IMG/VR virus record: IMGVR_UViG_3300032323_001800
Span: 62,001 to 126,000 of that record
Length of the DNA stretch: 64,000 nucleotides
From: a virus
Direction: 5' to 3' (one strand)
This document shows, one piece after another, positions 30,701 to 38,870 of this stretch. The notes below the pieces were generated by a model that saw only the letters and a program-made list of their open reading frames with translations, searched no databases and had not been told where the DNA came from. Numbering within the stretch: position 1 is the first letter of the stretch; every line of letters begins with the position of its first letter. Made by a program: the position numbers and the translations under genes.

Positions 30701-31272
30701 GTATTAAATCTGTATTGATCAGTTTGAATACCGTCAATAACTGATGATAATTGGCTTCTGCCGAATTCTACATTATCGACCATCGATGAATTCATAACCA
30801 ACAAAAACTGTTCGAACCAGTTAGGGTTAGTAGGATCATTCCATTGGACTGACTGTCTTGCTAAATTTCTTCCGTTACTATCAATTAATGTGTCCGTGGT
30901 GCTGATAGTATCAAATTTTAATAGGCCACTAGCTCCGATATTTCTTTTAGCGTTATATGCCAATGTTCTGGCAAGTCGTAAAACACTTTCTTTACGTTCT
31001 GCTAGTTCAATAAAGTTTTCTCTAGATGCTAGATCAATGCGGAATGAAAGGCTTTGCCCTAAGAATGCAATTAAGTCAATTAAAGCAACATATTCGGAAC
31101 TTTCAATGTAATCGTTAAAATCTTCGGGATAGTTTTCTCTGAGATAAGAAATCATAACACGACGAAGATTTTCAAAATCGTATGATTTGAAATCTGCGTT
31201 TTTAAATGTTTGATAAACTCTAGTCCAATCTTCTGCTAGAATTAAATTATTTTGCCTTGCTGTTGTGGTCAT
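27763..31272 (-). CDS. 6: Baseplate wedge protein gp6
   Basis: This 1169-residue protein is recognised by its N-terminal signature: DFKSYDFENLRRVMISYLRE, then NYPEDFNDYIESSEYVALID, LIAFLGQSLSFRIDL, ENFIELAERKESVLRLAR. gp6 forms the ring of the T4 baseplate wedge together with gp25 and gp53, both encoded just upstream. T4 gp6 is about 660 residues, so this is an enlarged version. The C-terminal ~150 residues, with YHPVRYFSLFGDIAQSEFQ and WDFGDKFFASELITYVI, resemble the gp6/baseplate-J core fold, so the extra length is in the middle. A late octamer lies 18 bases upstream with AGGAT between, so it probably heads its own late transcript. Confidence 0.92.
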   Translation of the reverse strand: MTTTARQNNLILAEDWTRVYQTFKNADFKSYDFENLRRVMISYLRENYPEDFNDYIESSEYVALIDLIAFLGQSLSFRIDLASRENFIELAERKESVLRLARTLAYNAKRNIGASGLLKFDTISTTDTLIDSNGRNLARQSVQWNDPTNPNWFEQFLLVMNSSMVDNVEFGRSQLSSVIDGIQTDQYRFNTSTADVPVYTFSKTVAGRFMAFEIVSTTFKDENKIYEEAPFPGNKLGFVYKQDGKGNASPNTGFFMMFKQGSLELADFQVTQPVPNEKVSINTTGINNNDIWLYKLDSQNIETDLWTQVSAVVGNNIAYNSLKNNQRNIYSIITKTDDAVDLNFADGVYGNLPVGAMRVYYRVSNGLRYSIEPSEVKGIAIAVPYVNKLGIQHTLTLSLSLNYTVANSAPSEDIESIRTNAPAIYYTQNRMITGEDYNLAPLGSSQEILKVKSINRTSSGISRNFDIIDASGKYSKVNVFADDGLIYRKNYEKTFTFKSKNKNTILNFIRNTFEPIIDSGEIYNFYITNFDKIFTSDVNVSWSQTTTDETSTTGYFGNVFDRTPVQVGIYTNSNMRFVEAGALVKFIPPQESQAFKNNEVVEYDPADVDQRKYIWTKIVSVAGDGTNAGRGNLNTGFGPIILSDPIPSNALPTQVVPKFVNNFSSEFETEVVELMFASRIFGIRYDISTRQWKIVTSSNLDLNGNFSLGQAGDTRNTNIDSSWLAAFIFDGDEYIIRVRSSDYIFASELQNRFYFDKNEKIYDSKTRQVIKDQIKILGINRVPEGRDRSIIEIAQDIVTLRNANPTFTFNEVLAIVDQNQVLKQDVPFEIYDSVRYDDGYQSTDSIKVVYYDSDNDGVIDNPDSFDEVVGFDNNDRYLFFKEELDDFGSKQLIYVPNVNGLIIIRDREVNTNVNDFEHNQLVYFYDSAENVIKRTDLITRSFILEPVYVAYVGRSNLKFQYIHNAGVDRRIDPSSSNIIDIYLLTRIYDTEYRQWIAGNRTIEPPSPTSEELKIQFGSTLDDIKSLSDEIVYHPVRYFSLFGDIAQSEFQATFKVVKNPSKSINNNDLKVRIINSIAQFFSIENWDFGDKFFASELITYVITQNSPDISNMVLVPKQPNQVFGSLLEIQSRPDEIFISSANVDNIEIISNITATELNLSANQIITTTSR

Positions 31273-31290
31273 ATTTCTTATCCTGTCTAA

Positions 31291-31298
31291 TATTTATT
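31291..31298 (-). promoter_or_regulatory. Late promoter octamer before gp6
   Basis: AATAAATA on the minus strand, 18 bases before the gp6 ATG, with a Shine-Dalgarno-like AGGAT in between. The spacing matches the octamers before gp48 and fibre paralogue 1. Confidence 0.65.
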
Positions 31299-31319
31299 TT
31301 GATTTATTATGTACGCATA

Positions 31320-31757
31320 TTAAATCGTAGGAATATTTCTACTGTCAAAATCTAAAATCATGCTATCAACCACGTTAAATGGAAGATACATCAGTTCAAC
31401 TTGTATTCGTATGCCGTGCTCTGTAGCTTCTATTACTACGTTATTAACCTTTGTTCTAGGATCATTATTAACGATTGCTTCAACATCATCGGCAACAACT
31501 TTTTTATTTGATTCACTCATTGGTTCAAAAATCATATCCCAAATTGCTGTTCCAAACTCTGGATTTTCTACTTTCTGTCCTCGTTTGATGTGGAAATGAT
31601 TAAGCAAATCTTGTTTGATTAAATCAATATCATACTGTTTAAACCCAGCTTTAGCATTTCTAGAATTAAATCCTTTGTATGTGAATGGCTTAGGATTAAT
31701 GTTTCCTATACTAGCTTGATTTGTAGCAACTGTTTTTTGATTATATAATTTTGCCAT
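31320..31757 (-). CDS. 25: Baseplate wedge protein gp25 (GPW/gp25 family)
   Basis: A 145-residue protein, close to T4 gp25 (132). Residues 40-130 match the gp25-like family: DIDLIKQDLLNHFHIKRGQK, ENPEFGTAIWDMIFEPM and a terminal beta-alpha region ending VDSMILDFDSR. gp25 joins gp6 and gp53 to form the inner wedge and connects the baseplate to the sheath; homologues occur in contractile injection systems. The gene lies directly after the spike gene (1-base gap) and before gp6, a typical T4-like order. Start: ATG at 31757 after AGGAGA. Confidence 0.92.
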   Translation of the reverse strand: MAKLYNQKTVATNQASIGNINPKPFTYKGFNSRNAKAGFKQYDIDLIKQDLLNHFHIKRGQKVENPEFGTAIWDMIFEPMSESNKKVVADDVEAIVNNDPRTKVNNVVIEATEHGIRIQVELMYLPFNVVDSMILDFDSRNIPTI

Positions 31758-31758
31758 A

Positions 31759-33384
31759 TTATTCTCCTGTTACATCTCGGTCTGTTTTTTCTGGTGTAAC
31801 TTTTGTAGGGTCTAGATGTTCATGATCTGCCCACGGTTCGTGCATTGGTATTCTTTTCATTATAGATAATACAGTTTCTTGGCTCTTGTACTGTGTGTCT
31901 TTCCATGTCAATGTATCATCAATAACTGCTAGATTAAATGTTGTTAGTGCTGTCGGCTTAACTGATGCTGTTGCGACTTCTGCTGCTGATGCTGGATCGC
32001 AGTTCATTTCGATCCGTGCTGCTTCTTCGATATGTTTTCCTGCCGATTTGATATTAGTGTTTGTTCCTGCCTGTAATCTTAAATCTACAGATGTTTTTAA
32101 ACTAATTGTTCCAGTTGAAGAAATTTTAATTTTTCCATCGACTGTAGAATTACTATCGCCCATCACTTTAGAAAAAACATTAGTATCTACAGTTTGATGA
32201 TAGTTTCCTTTAATATATTCTTTTACATCCTTAGTAACAATGTTAATTAAATCAGTAGCTACTTCTGTCTGTACTCTACCTTCAAGAGTTTTAATATTAA
32301 TATTTCTTTTAGCTTCCATGTTGATATCTCGATCAGCACGAATGTTTAAATCATTTTTTGTATGAATTGAAATGCTATCTTCAGCAAAAATATCAACCTT
32401 TCCATTACTGGTTAATTCAATCCAAGTGGTTCCTTTAGCGTTACCAATGTAGATTAAATCTTCTGAGTTGTGTAATAAGATTTGATGGCCGGTGCGAGTT
32501 CTAATACGAAAGTATTCACTAGCTACTACTGTTGGGTCGCCTTTTTCATTGTTATCTAGATCAGCATATAACATCGGTCCTTCACTAGCTGGAGTTTTTC
32601 GTTGGAATCTTGAGTCACCGTCATCCATAACAAATGTGGTTCCGCCTAATCGACTTACCGGAACTTGGGTTTCGGACTTAGATTCTTTCTTACCGATATA
32701 GGCTTTTTTACCTAAGGGATCAATCGGACCGGGCGTACTGATTCCAAATACACTTCCGGGTAAATTTCTTCGCGGAGTAGAGGTTGATGGGCCCCTGATG
32801 TCATCCATTAACAGTCCCTGTTTTAGGTATGTTTCGGCAACTGGATGCACTGGTTTTTTTGCTGCGCTGATATTTGCACCAACTGCTACGTTAGCCGCTC
32901 GATTAACTTCTGCAACCGGTAATCCAACATTGGGCTCGTATTTTTGTCTATCTGCCTGAGCATAGTCAATGTTTTTACTCGACGCTATCGCAGGAACCAT
33001 GTGGTTCGCAAATCTGTCAGGAATACATGCGATCCAGTATCCTTCAGCCGGGTCACCGTCAATGAATACAACTAATACAGTAACACCGATATCTGGAGGA
33101 ACAAACCACATACCATACGATTTTTGTGTGTCGTTGAACGCTTGATCGTTGCCTTTATTTTCTCCCTGAAAAGAAAAATTTGTAACTCCGTAAAATGGAG
33201 TAGCGCATCTTACACTAAATGTTTGATTATCATTACCGAACTGATTACCGTTATCTTTTAATAAGGTAACTTCTAGTCCTCCCATGAAACTAGGATCTAG
33301 ATGGCCAACTACCTTAGCTTTGTACGGACCTCCGTTACCTAAGATAGTTTTTGAATTATACTGTTTTCTGATTTCTTGTGCCAT
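31759..33384 (-). CDS. 5: Baseplate central spike gp5-like, no lysozyme domain
   Basis: This 541-residue protein begins with an OB-fold-like region (PYKAKVVGHLDPSFMGGLEV, SYGMWFVPPDIGVTVLVVFI, GYWIACIPD). A linker follows, then a VgrG/gp5-type beta-helix of short repeats from about residue 330 (KVDIFAEDSISIHTKNDL, NIRADRDINMEAKRNINIK, then ISLKTSVDLRLQAGTNTNIK). This is the needle that pierces the outer membrane. T4 gp5 has a lysozyme domain between these parts; here the intervening ~200 residues show no lysozyme motif. The gp5 symbol reflects position and fold only. Peptidoglycan cleavage may instead come from the GH19 domain of the tape measure at 44740. Start: ATG at 33384 after AAGGA. Confidence 0.85.
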   Translation of the reverse strand: MAQEIRKQYNSKTILGNGGPYKAKVVGHLDPSFMGGLEVTLLKDNGNQFGNDNQTFSVRCATPFYGVTNFSFQGENKGNDQAFNDTQKSYGMWFVPPDIGVTVLVVFIDGDPAEGYWIACIPDRFANHMVPAIASSKNIDYAQADRQKYEPNVGLPVAEVNRAANVAVGANISAAKKPVHPVAETYLKQGLLMDDIRGPSTSTPRRNLPGSVFGISTPGPIDPLGKKAYIGKKESKSETQVPVSRLGGTTFVMDDGDSRFQRKTPASEGPMLYADLDNNEKGDPTVVASEYFRIRTRTGHQILLHNSEDLIYIGNAKGTTWIELTSNGKVDIFAEDSISIHTKNDLNIRADRDINMEAKRNINIKTLEGRVQTEVATDLINIVTKDVKEYIKGNYHQTVDTNVFSKVMGDSNSTVDGKIKISSTGTISLKTSVDLRLQAGTNTNIKSAGKHIEEAARIEMNCDPASAAEVATASVKPTALTTFNLAVIDDTLTWKDTQYKSQETVLSIMKRIPMHEPWADHEHLDPTKVTPEKTDRDVTGE

Positions 33385-33392
33385 GTTTGTCC

Positions 33393-35474
33393 TTAAGCGT
33401 ATGAGTACCCTTCGTTAGCATCCCCAGTCAATGGATTAAAGTTTGAGTTAGCAGGAACTTCTCCAATTTCTTTTGCTGGTTTAGAATCATCGTTATTACC
33501 AGCGACTGCGGTATCAAAGTCTTTAGGTTGTCCTTTCATACGAACAGCTTTAATAGTCTGTTTAAACACAGCATCTTTGGCCATTTCTGTTTCTACTTCT
33601 GTTACCATGTAGATTCCACTAAACGGACTTTCTTTTTCTTTAAAATTATATAGACCCTCATCGCCAGATTCATCGATATCTAAAGGTGTTTGAAAAGAAA
33701 CATAAACATAAACTTGATTAGTTTCATATGTCATTGCACCATCAATATTAACTGACGGATTATCTGTTGAGGGAGGTCCGTAGTAGTTGCCCACACCACT
33801 ATCGACCAAATAGTAAGGATCTCCCATAATGTCAAACTCTACTGATATCAAATCAGCATTACTGGCTAAGACTGCGTTTTGAAAATCTCTTGCTACCGCG
33901 GCCGCAACATCATCATTGTTTGCGCCACCCGGTTTATAAGCCGCCACTGAACCATCTTTGGCAAATCTAGGAGTTGCTGTTTTCGATAGCAACTGTCTGG
34001 CCGAAGGTAGTGTCGCTACCTTAACTTGATTAGAATCAGCTGCTGCTTGTTGAGAGGCATCGGTACTGGCTTTTTCTTCTTTAAGGCCGGGACTAATTGC
34101 GTTATAAAATGTGGTATCAAATCTTAAATTAAATTTTAAAAGATCGTTATTTGCACCAGTATAGATATAATTGTATTTCTTTGCAATTATTTTTTGTAAC
34201 TCACCATACCCACTACCGGCTGCGTTAGGTTTTAGAAAAATACTCGAATGGACTTTGTACGGATAGACTTCATATATTACAATTTTTTGATAGTCACCTC
34301 GAGATACATCGTATTCTTTTAATTGAATTTTGACATTGATTTTAAACCAGTCAATTAATCCTTTTCCGTCTGCCTTTTCTATAGCTTTTTTTCCGTACTC
34401 ACTAGCTAAGATAACTTCTGTAATGATATCTACAATAGTTTGTCCTTGGCCAAACTGAAATGCTCTAGACTTAGGATCAATAGTTATTTGTGATGATCTA
34501 ACCCGACCGTCTGGAGATACTACCTCTGATTCTTTTCCAAATGTGTAATTGCCGCCCCTTGTCATGTCAAATGCCATACTAGTTTCTGCTATAGGGTTAT
34601 CACCTTTTGATTTTCCATCTAGTGTTGGAAATGTAATTACAAATGTATCTGCTAATGCCTGTTGAGCGTTTGCTGCCATTCTTTTACTTTCCTTTGTTAA
34701 TGCCACTGACAATGAATTTTCTCCTGTGGAAAGTAACTCTTTAATTGTGCCGCCCTGTATTCTAATATCTGTCCAAACACTATTAATGATAGTGGTAAAT
34801 CCCTTATGATTGTGGGGAGATAACTCCATTTTATATCTGCTACCGCCCTCATCAACATCAAAATCAATACCTATTAGTGTTACGCCGAATTGTCTAGTTA
34901 GATTTTTTACTACAAAGCTATTTCCATTTTCATCAAACCCTAAAAAGTCTATCTGTATAAGATAAGGAGCATTATTCAGATAGTTAATATAGCCTGCATT
35001 TAAAGCAGCTACCTGCAGAGATTGTAGAAATAATCCCATACTATAAGGTTCATAAATTTCTAGAGTAAATCCAATAGCATTTGTATTTCCTAATTCTTTT
35101 CTTGGAGAAATAAGATTGGTCATCTTAAAGCTTTCTACAAAATATTCGGGTCGGAGACCCGGCTCTGCTAATACTCTTTCTTTATCATATCTGCCAGCAG
35201 ATGAAAATATAACATTTTTAAGAGATGCTGGATTATTTCTTAGCGTGATAGGGTTGTTATACTGCTCAGGATCTAATGCTGCCATCGTGAATAATGTAGT
35301 ATAAGACGCAAATTTTTCTAAAGGATTAGGAACAAGATTTGGAAAATTATAATCTCTAATTCTATTTGCGGTGACCACAACTGTATCAAGCCGCTGATTC
35401 CCATTCACATCAACAGTTGCTTTTTTTACTTCTCCTTCCACATTAACTGATGCGGAACCAACATTAACTGGCAT
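33393..35474 (-). CDS. Baseplate hub protein, gp27-like position
   Basis: This 693-residue protein lies between gp53 and the spike. Its conserved-looking stretch spans residues ~48-260: NPLEKFASYTTLFTMAALDP, SLQVAALNAGYINYLNNAP, IQIDFLGFDENGNSFVV, and FGVTLIGIDFDVDEGGSRY. I recall similar proteins before gp5 in T4-like marine phages. In T4 the gp5 spike is held by the gp27 trimer (391 residues), so a hub role fits, but the protein is much longer and I see no gp27-specific motif. An Ala/Gln-rich low-complexity region near residues 470-540 suggests a flexible linker between two folded parts. The C-terminus (from YVSFQTPLDIDESGDEG) includes GIYMVTEVETEM, typical of hub or tube-like domains. Confidence 0.6.
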   Translation of the reverse strand: MPVNVGSASVNVEGEVKKATVDVNGNQRLDTVVVTANRIRDYNFPNLVPNPLEKFASYTTLFTMAALDPEQYNNPITLRNNPASLKNVIFSSAGRYDKERVLAEPGLRPEYFVESFKMTNLISPRKELGNTNAIGFTLEIYEPYSMGLFLQSLQVAALNAGYINYLNNAPYLIQIDFLGFDENGNSFVVKNLTRQFGVTLIGIDFDVDEGGSRYKMELSPHNHKGFTTIINSVWTDIRIQGGTIKELLSTGENSLSVALTKESKRMAANAQQALADTFVITFPTLDGKSKGDNPIAETSMAFDMTRGGNYTFGKESEVVSPDGRVRSSQITIDPKSRAFQFGQGQTIVDIITEVILASEYGKKAIEKADGKGLIDWFKINVKIQLKEYDVSRGDYQKIVIYEVYPYKVHSSIFLKPNAAGSGYGELQKIIAKKYNYIYTGANNDLLKFNLRFDTTFYNAISPGLKEEKASTDASQQAAADSNQVKVATLPSARQLLSKTATPRFAKDGSVAAYKPGGANNDDVAAAVARDFQNAVLASNADLISVEFDIMGDPYYLVDSGVGNYYGPPSTDNPSVNIDGAMTYETNQVYVYVSFQTPLDIDESGDEGLYNFKEKESPFSGIYMVTEVETEMAKDAVFKQTIKAVRMKGQPKDFDTAVAGNNDDSKPAKEIGEVPANSNFNPLTGDANEGYSYA

Positions 35475-35475
35475 A

Positions 35476-35775
35476 TTAATTTCCTAGATATTTGTTAAGG
35501 TTGCTTTGTTTTGGTATTTTAATTTTTTTACCTGGTTCAAAATCGTATATAGGATCTTTTAGTACATCCATATTTCGTTGAACAAATACCCACCATAATC
35601 TGGATGTTCCATACAGGTCGTATGCCAGTAGATCGGGGCGATGTCTATATTGAGGTTCAATTGTATATACAAAATCGTCAGCATCGGACGGGACCGGTCT
35701 AATTTCCAGCATTTCGAGATATAAACTATTCGACGCTGTGTTATACCAAGGACTAGTTGAACTATACTTTGCCAT
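35476..35775 (-). CDS. 53: Baseplate wedge protein gp53
   Basis: A 99-residue protein with the gp53 core: YTIEPQYRHRPDLLAYDLYG, TSRLWWVFVQRNMDVLKDPI, then YDFEPGKKIKIPKQ. The pattern of initial residues matches the N-terminal half of T4 gp53 (196 residues), and the terminal IKIP resembles the end of LysM-like modules. gp53 clamps neighbouring wedges together with gp6 and gp25. The short form suggests the second T4 domain is absent. It begins one base after the gp48 stop region and ends one base before the hub gene, so it is translationally embedded in the baseplate operon. Confidence 0.88.
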   Translation of the reverse strand: MAKYSSTSPWYNTASNSLYLEMLEIRPVPSDADDFVYTIEPQYRHRPDLLAYDLYGTSRLWWVFVQRNMDVLKDPIYDFEPGKKIKIPKQSNLNKYLGN

Positions 35776-35776
35776 A

Positions 35777-36871
35777 TTACATCATTCCTTTTGATAGAGC
35801 GCCACCTTGGGCAAAATCTTGGAGGCTAAACGATCTTATTTTTTCTCTGCTATAGACAGGAGCCACTGTTACTGATATTGTGCTAACTGCAGGAACCCAT
35901 TGATTAGAATTATTAATAGATACATTAATATAATTTACATCTTCTGGCATTTCAACAGAATACGATTTAACCACAACCGGAACGTTATTAAAAATAAAAC
36001 TACCGTAACCGTTTAATCTACAAATAACCGGCGGGTTTCCTTGAAGGCCACCGCTGCCTGTTCCATAAAACATTTTAGTTGAAGTTTTTAAGAAGTGGGT
36101 GGCAGCAATCCAGTATCTAGCATCATCTTCAGTCTGCACTGAAAATTCTCCAGATATTTGAACATCATCGACTGCGCTGTTTTTATATGCTTGGAACGGA
36201 AAGTTTGAATGCACTGGGTCAATTGTAGAATAGTTTGCTTTGTATGCTATAGTCACTCTAGGAACAAATGGCCAGGCTACCCCGGATGTTTTTTTAAGCG
36301 GATCAAAAATAGTCGAAGAGGCTTCTAAAAACGGTGACGATATTCTTACACGCCAGTCTCGATCGTTAGTTGCTAACACTCTTGTTGAAGCAGTTTGCTG
36401 CATTAACTGACCGCCCTGAGGCAATGCCTTTGCTCTAGCGGCACTAACTGCATCATTGGCTTTACCGGCTGCTGCCGTGATTCCAGCTTGTGCTTCAGCG
36501 ATACCTGCTCCAATTTTTTTAGCAGCTCCTATTAATCCTAATCCTAATCCAATAGCACCTAACACTTTATCAATTCCTGAGGTGCCGCCTCTACCACCGG
36601 ATACTGCGCCCGATCCAGAAGATCCAGTAGCAGCGGTTGTTGCTACTGTATTAACACCAGTAGAATTATTATTTTGGTTGGGGGCTCCGTTAGCTATATA
36701 ATTAATGTTTGATCCCGGACCGCCGGATAAATTAGCAATTTTTTGATCTAGTTCAAATTGAGTAGTACCACCATAAGGTATATTTCCCCCTCCGTTAGCT
36801 TGGGAGATTGCATCAACAGTGGCCCACGAAGTACCGACATATTGAAAGTCTGGATTTGTTGGTAATGGCAT
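35777..36871 (-). CDS. 48: Baseplate tail-tube cap protein gp48-like
   Basis: This 364-residue protein has the same length as T4 gp48. The N-terminal ~160 residues are low-complexity and Gly/Ala-rich, including a hydrophobic glycine-rich stretch (VLGAIGLGLGLIGAAKKIG) that could insert into the tube lumen or membrane. The C-terminal ~200 residues look like a tube-type domain: VHSNFPFQAYKNSAVDDVQI, DARYWIAATHFLKTSTKMFY, PPVICRLNGYGSFIFNNVP, VKSYSVEMPEDVNYI. gp48 and gp54 form the platform on which the tail tube polymerises. gp54 is its paralogue and cannot be fully excluded. It is the first gene of the minus-strand operon, preceded by a late octamer and AAGGAT. Confidence 0.8.
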   Translation of the reverse strand: MPLPTNPDFQYVGTSWATVDAISQANGGGNIPYGGTTQFELDQKIANLSGGPGSNINYIANGAPNQNNNSTGVNTVATTAATGSSGSGAVSGGRGGTSGIDKVLGAIGLGLGLIGAAKKIGAGIAEAQAGITAAAGKANDAVSAARAKALPQGGQLMQQTASTRVLATNDRDWRVRISSPFLEASSTIFDPLKKTSGVAWPFVPRVTIAYKANYSTIDPVHSNFPFQAYKNSAVDDVQISGEFSVQTEDDARYWIAATHFLKTSTKMFYGTGSGGLQGNPPVICRLNGYGSFIFNNVPVVVKSYSVEMPEDVNYINVSINNSNQWVPAVSTISVTVAPVYSREKIRSFSLQDFAQGGALSKGMM

Positions 36872-36888
36872 TTTGGTATCCTTTTTAC

Positions 36889-36896
36889 TATTTATT
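36889..36896 (-). promoter_or_regulatory. Late promoter octamer before gp48
   Basis: AATAAATA on the minus strand, 17 bases before the gp48 start, with AAGGAT between. It heads the long baseplate-to-fibre operon and lies in the 69-base divergent gap with gp55. Confidence 0.65.
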
Positions 36897-36940
36897 CGAC
36901 AAAAAATGTGCTATTATATTACTAATAGAGGAAAAAATTA

Positions 36941-37828
36941 ATGACGACATTAGTACAACCAAAAGTAAAATATCTAACAAATAAAGACCTTTTAAAAGAA
37001 ATACACAGAAGCAAAAACACATATTGTTCATACATACAAAAAGAGTACGGTGATTATGATCTCATTTTACCTAATTTAAGTAAAATCAATGTAAGAACAG
37101 TAGCCGAAGCTAAAAGAAATAGAGCAATATTAATGGGCAAACAAGCACATGCCCAAGCACAGCTTACAGATAAAAAAGCTTCAGCAAAAGATTTTGAAGT
37201 TGATTATAAAAAAGTTAATAAAAAAGATTTAATTTTTAGAATCATGACATTTGAACACATCCCGCTTGCTCCGGGTCGTAAAAAGACGTTAAAGAATACT
37301 GCAGACAGTCACGAAAAAGTAAATTTTCCTCCGTTCCAACATTGGAAGTTCGACGATAACGATAACCTTGTATGCGTGGGCAAAAGTCACTGGAAGGGCG
37401 ATTTATCAATTGGACAATTTAGCAAGGACCACGGTCAAATGACTAATGACCTAGCTAGGATGTTTATCAAACTATGCGAACGATATGCTACTAGAGGCAA
37501 CGTTCGAGGCTATACCTACAACGACGAAATGCGGGGACAAGCTATTTTACAACTAACTCAGATAGGACTACAATTTGATGAGAGCAAATCTAATAATCCT
37601 TTTGCTTACTATACTGCTGCTGTCACTAATTCATTCGTTAGAATTATCAACATTGAGAAACGCAATCAAAACATTCGAGACGACATTCTCGAAATGAATG
37701 GTATGAATCCAAGTTGGACTAGACAAAACAGCGGAGGGGGTGGGGCTGCATATCCTGCGTCTGGGGTTGATGCAAACTATGATGGTGGTGGTGGCGGTGG
37801 TGGCGGTGGCAGCATCGATTGGGATTGA
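36941..37828 (+). CDS. 55: Late-transcription sigma factor gp55
   Basis: This 295-residue protein holds a sigma region-2-like core at about 165-250: MTNDLARMFIKLCERYATRG, YTYNDEMRGQAILQ, FDESKSNNPFAYYTAAVTNS, FVRIINIEKRNQN. T4 gp55 (185 residues) directs host RNA polymerase to TATAAATA late promoters and is coupled to the sliding clamp through a short C-terminal peptide. Here the protein ends with nine consecutive glycines (282-290) and SIDWD, which looks like a flexible linker plus an acidic/aromatic clamp-binding tip. The first ~160 residues (LTNKDLLKEIHRSKNTY, DLIFRIMTFEHIPLAPGRKK) are an extension relative to T4. GAGG lies nine bases before the ATG. Several matching octamers occur in this window. 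Confidence 0.88.
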   Translation: MTTLVQPKVKYLTNKDLLKEIHRSKNTYCSYIQKEYGDYDLILPNLSKINVRTVAEAKRNRAILMGKQAHAQAQLTDKKASAKDFEVDYKKVNKKDLIFRIMTFEHIPLAPGRKKTLKNTADSHEKVNFPPFQHWKFDDNDNLVCVGKSHWKGDLSIGQFSKDHGQMTNDLARMFIKLCERYATRGNVRGYTYNDEMRGQAILQLTQIGLQFDESKSNNPFAYYTAAVTNSFVRIINIEKRNQNIRDDILEMNGMNPSWTRQNSGGGGAAYPASGVDANYDGGGGGGGGGSIDWD

Positions 37829-37859
37829 CCTTAACCTCTATAACTGTTATAATAACTCT

Positions 37860-38870
37860 ATGAATCTATTCAAAAAAGCAGCATGTTTTACAGATATACA
37901 TTTTGGACTAAAGTCAGGCAGCAGAACACATAATACAGATTGTGAAGATTTTGTTAAATGGTTCTGCGATACTGCTCAGGCAGAAGGATGTGAAACTGCC
38001 ATATTTTTAGGCGACTGGCATCATAATCGTGCGACCACTGATGTCAGCACGATGAATTATACTGTTTCAAATTTAGAACGGTTAAGCCAGAGCTTTGAAA
38101 AAGTCTATTTCATATTAGGCAATCATGATTTGTTCTATAAAGACAAACGTGAAATTAACTCTATTGAGTTTATGCGACTATTTCCTAATGTTATTCCTAT
38201 TAAAGAAACACTCACAGAAGGTGATGTTACAATCATGCCTTGGTTAGTGGGTGAAGAATGGAAAAACATTCCTAACATTAAGAGTCGGTATATATTTGGT
38301 CATTTAGAATTGCCTAGCTTTTATATGAATGCTATGGTACAGATGCCAGATCACGGTCAATTGCAGAGCACACATTTTGTAAATCAAGAATATGTGTTTA
38401 GTGGCCACTTTCATAAACGCCAAACTGGTCGCAATATCACTTATATTGGTAATGCGTTTCCTCACAACTATGCCGATGCCGGTGACGATGATCGAGGCAT
38501 GATGATTCTAGACTGGGGCAAAGAACCAGAATATCGATCATGGCCTGATCAGCCTGTGTATAGAGTTTATAAACTTAGTCAAATTATTGATCAACCCGAT
38601 AAGCTACTTCGTGAAAAGATGCATTGTCGTGTTACTATCGATTTGCCTATCACGTTTGAAGAAGCAAACTTCATCAAAGAACAGTTTATTCCTCAATACA
38701 AACTACGTGAGCTCATGCTGATACCAGAGAAGGTAGAGGTTGAATCTAATGCGGTGTCTATCGACATTAACTTCGAATCAGTAGATACTATTGTTATGAA
38801 TCAGATCAACGCTATCGAAAGCGAAAATTACGATAAAAAAATGCTTTTGGATATCTATAAAGACTTATGA
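37860..38870 (+). CDS. 47: Recombination endonuclease subunit gp47 (Mre11-like)
   Basis: A 336-residue protein from the ATG at 37860; T4 gp47 has 339. A longer in-frame reading from 37740 overlaps gp55 and is not protein-like. Metallophosphoesterase motifs are in order: TDIHFG (D12/H14), GDWHHNR (D52/H54), GNHD (88-90), FGHLE, and FSGHFHKRQ. With gp46 it forms the SbcCD/Mre11-Rad50-type complex that resects DNA ends for recombination-dependent replication and degrades host DNA. It overlaps gp46 by ATGA. No clear Shine-Dalgarno precedes the start, so translation may be weak or coupled to gp55, which ends 32 bases upstream. A TATAAT-like hexamer is in that gap. Confidence 0.95.
   Translation: MNLFKKAACFTDIHFGLKSGSRTHNTDCEDFVKWFCDTAQAEGCETAIFLGDWHHNRATTDVSTMNYTVSNLERLSQSFEKVYFILGNHDLFYKDKREINSIEFMRLFPNVIPIKETLTEGDVTIMPWLVGEEWKNIPNIKSRYIFGHLELPSFYMNAMVQMPDHGQLQSTHFVNQEYVFSGHFHKRQTGRNITYIGNAFPHNYADAGDDDRGMMILDWGKEPEYRSWPDQPVYRVYKLSQIIDQPDKLLREKMHCRVTIDLPITFEEANFIKEQFIPQYKLRELMLIPEKVEVESNAVSIDINFESVDTIVMNQINAIESENYDKKMLLDIYKDL

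Noticed and set aside
31759-33384. Lysozyme domain in the gp5 homologue
   Set aside because: The region between the OB-like domain and the beta-helix has no T4 lysozyme-type catalytic motif.
37740-37859. N-terminal extension of gp47 from 37740
   Set aside because: It overlaps the Gly-rich end of gp55 in another frame and is a Val/Ala artefact of the GGT repeats; the ATG at 37860 gives the usual gp47 length.
37830-37860. TATAAT-like hexamer before gp47 as a promoter
   Set aside because: No matching -35 element or separate evidence; gp47 is probably co-transcribed with gp55.
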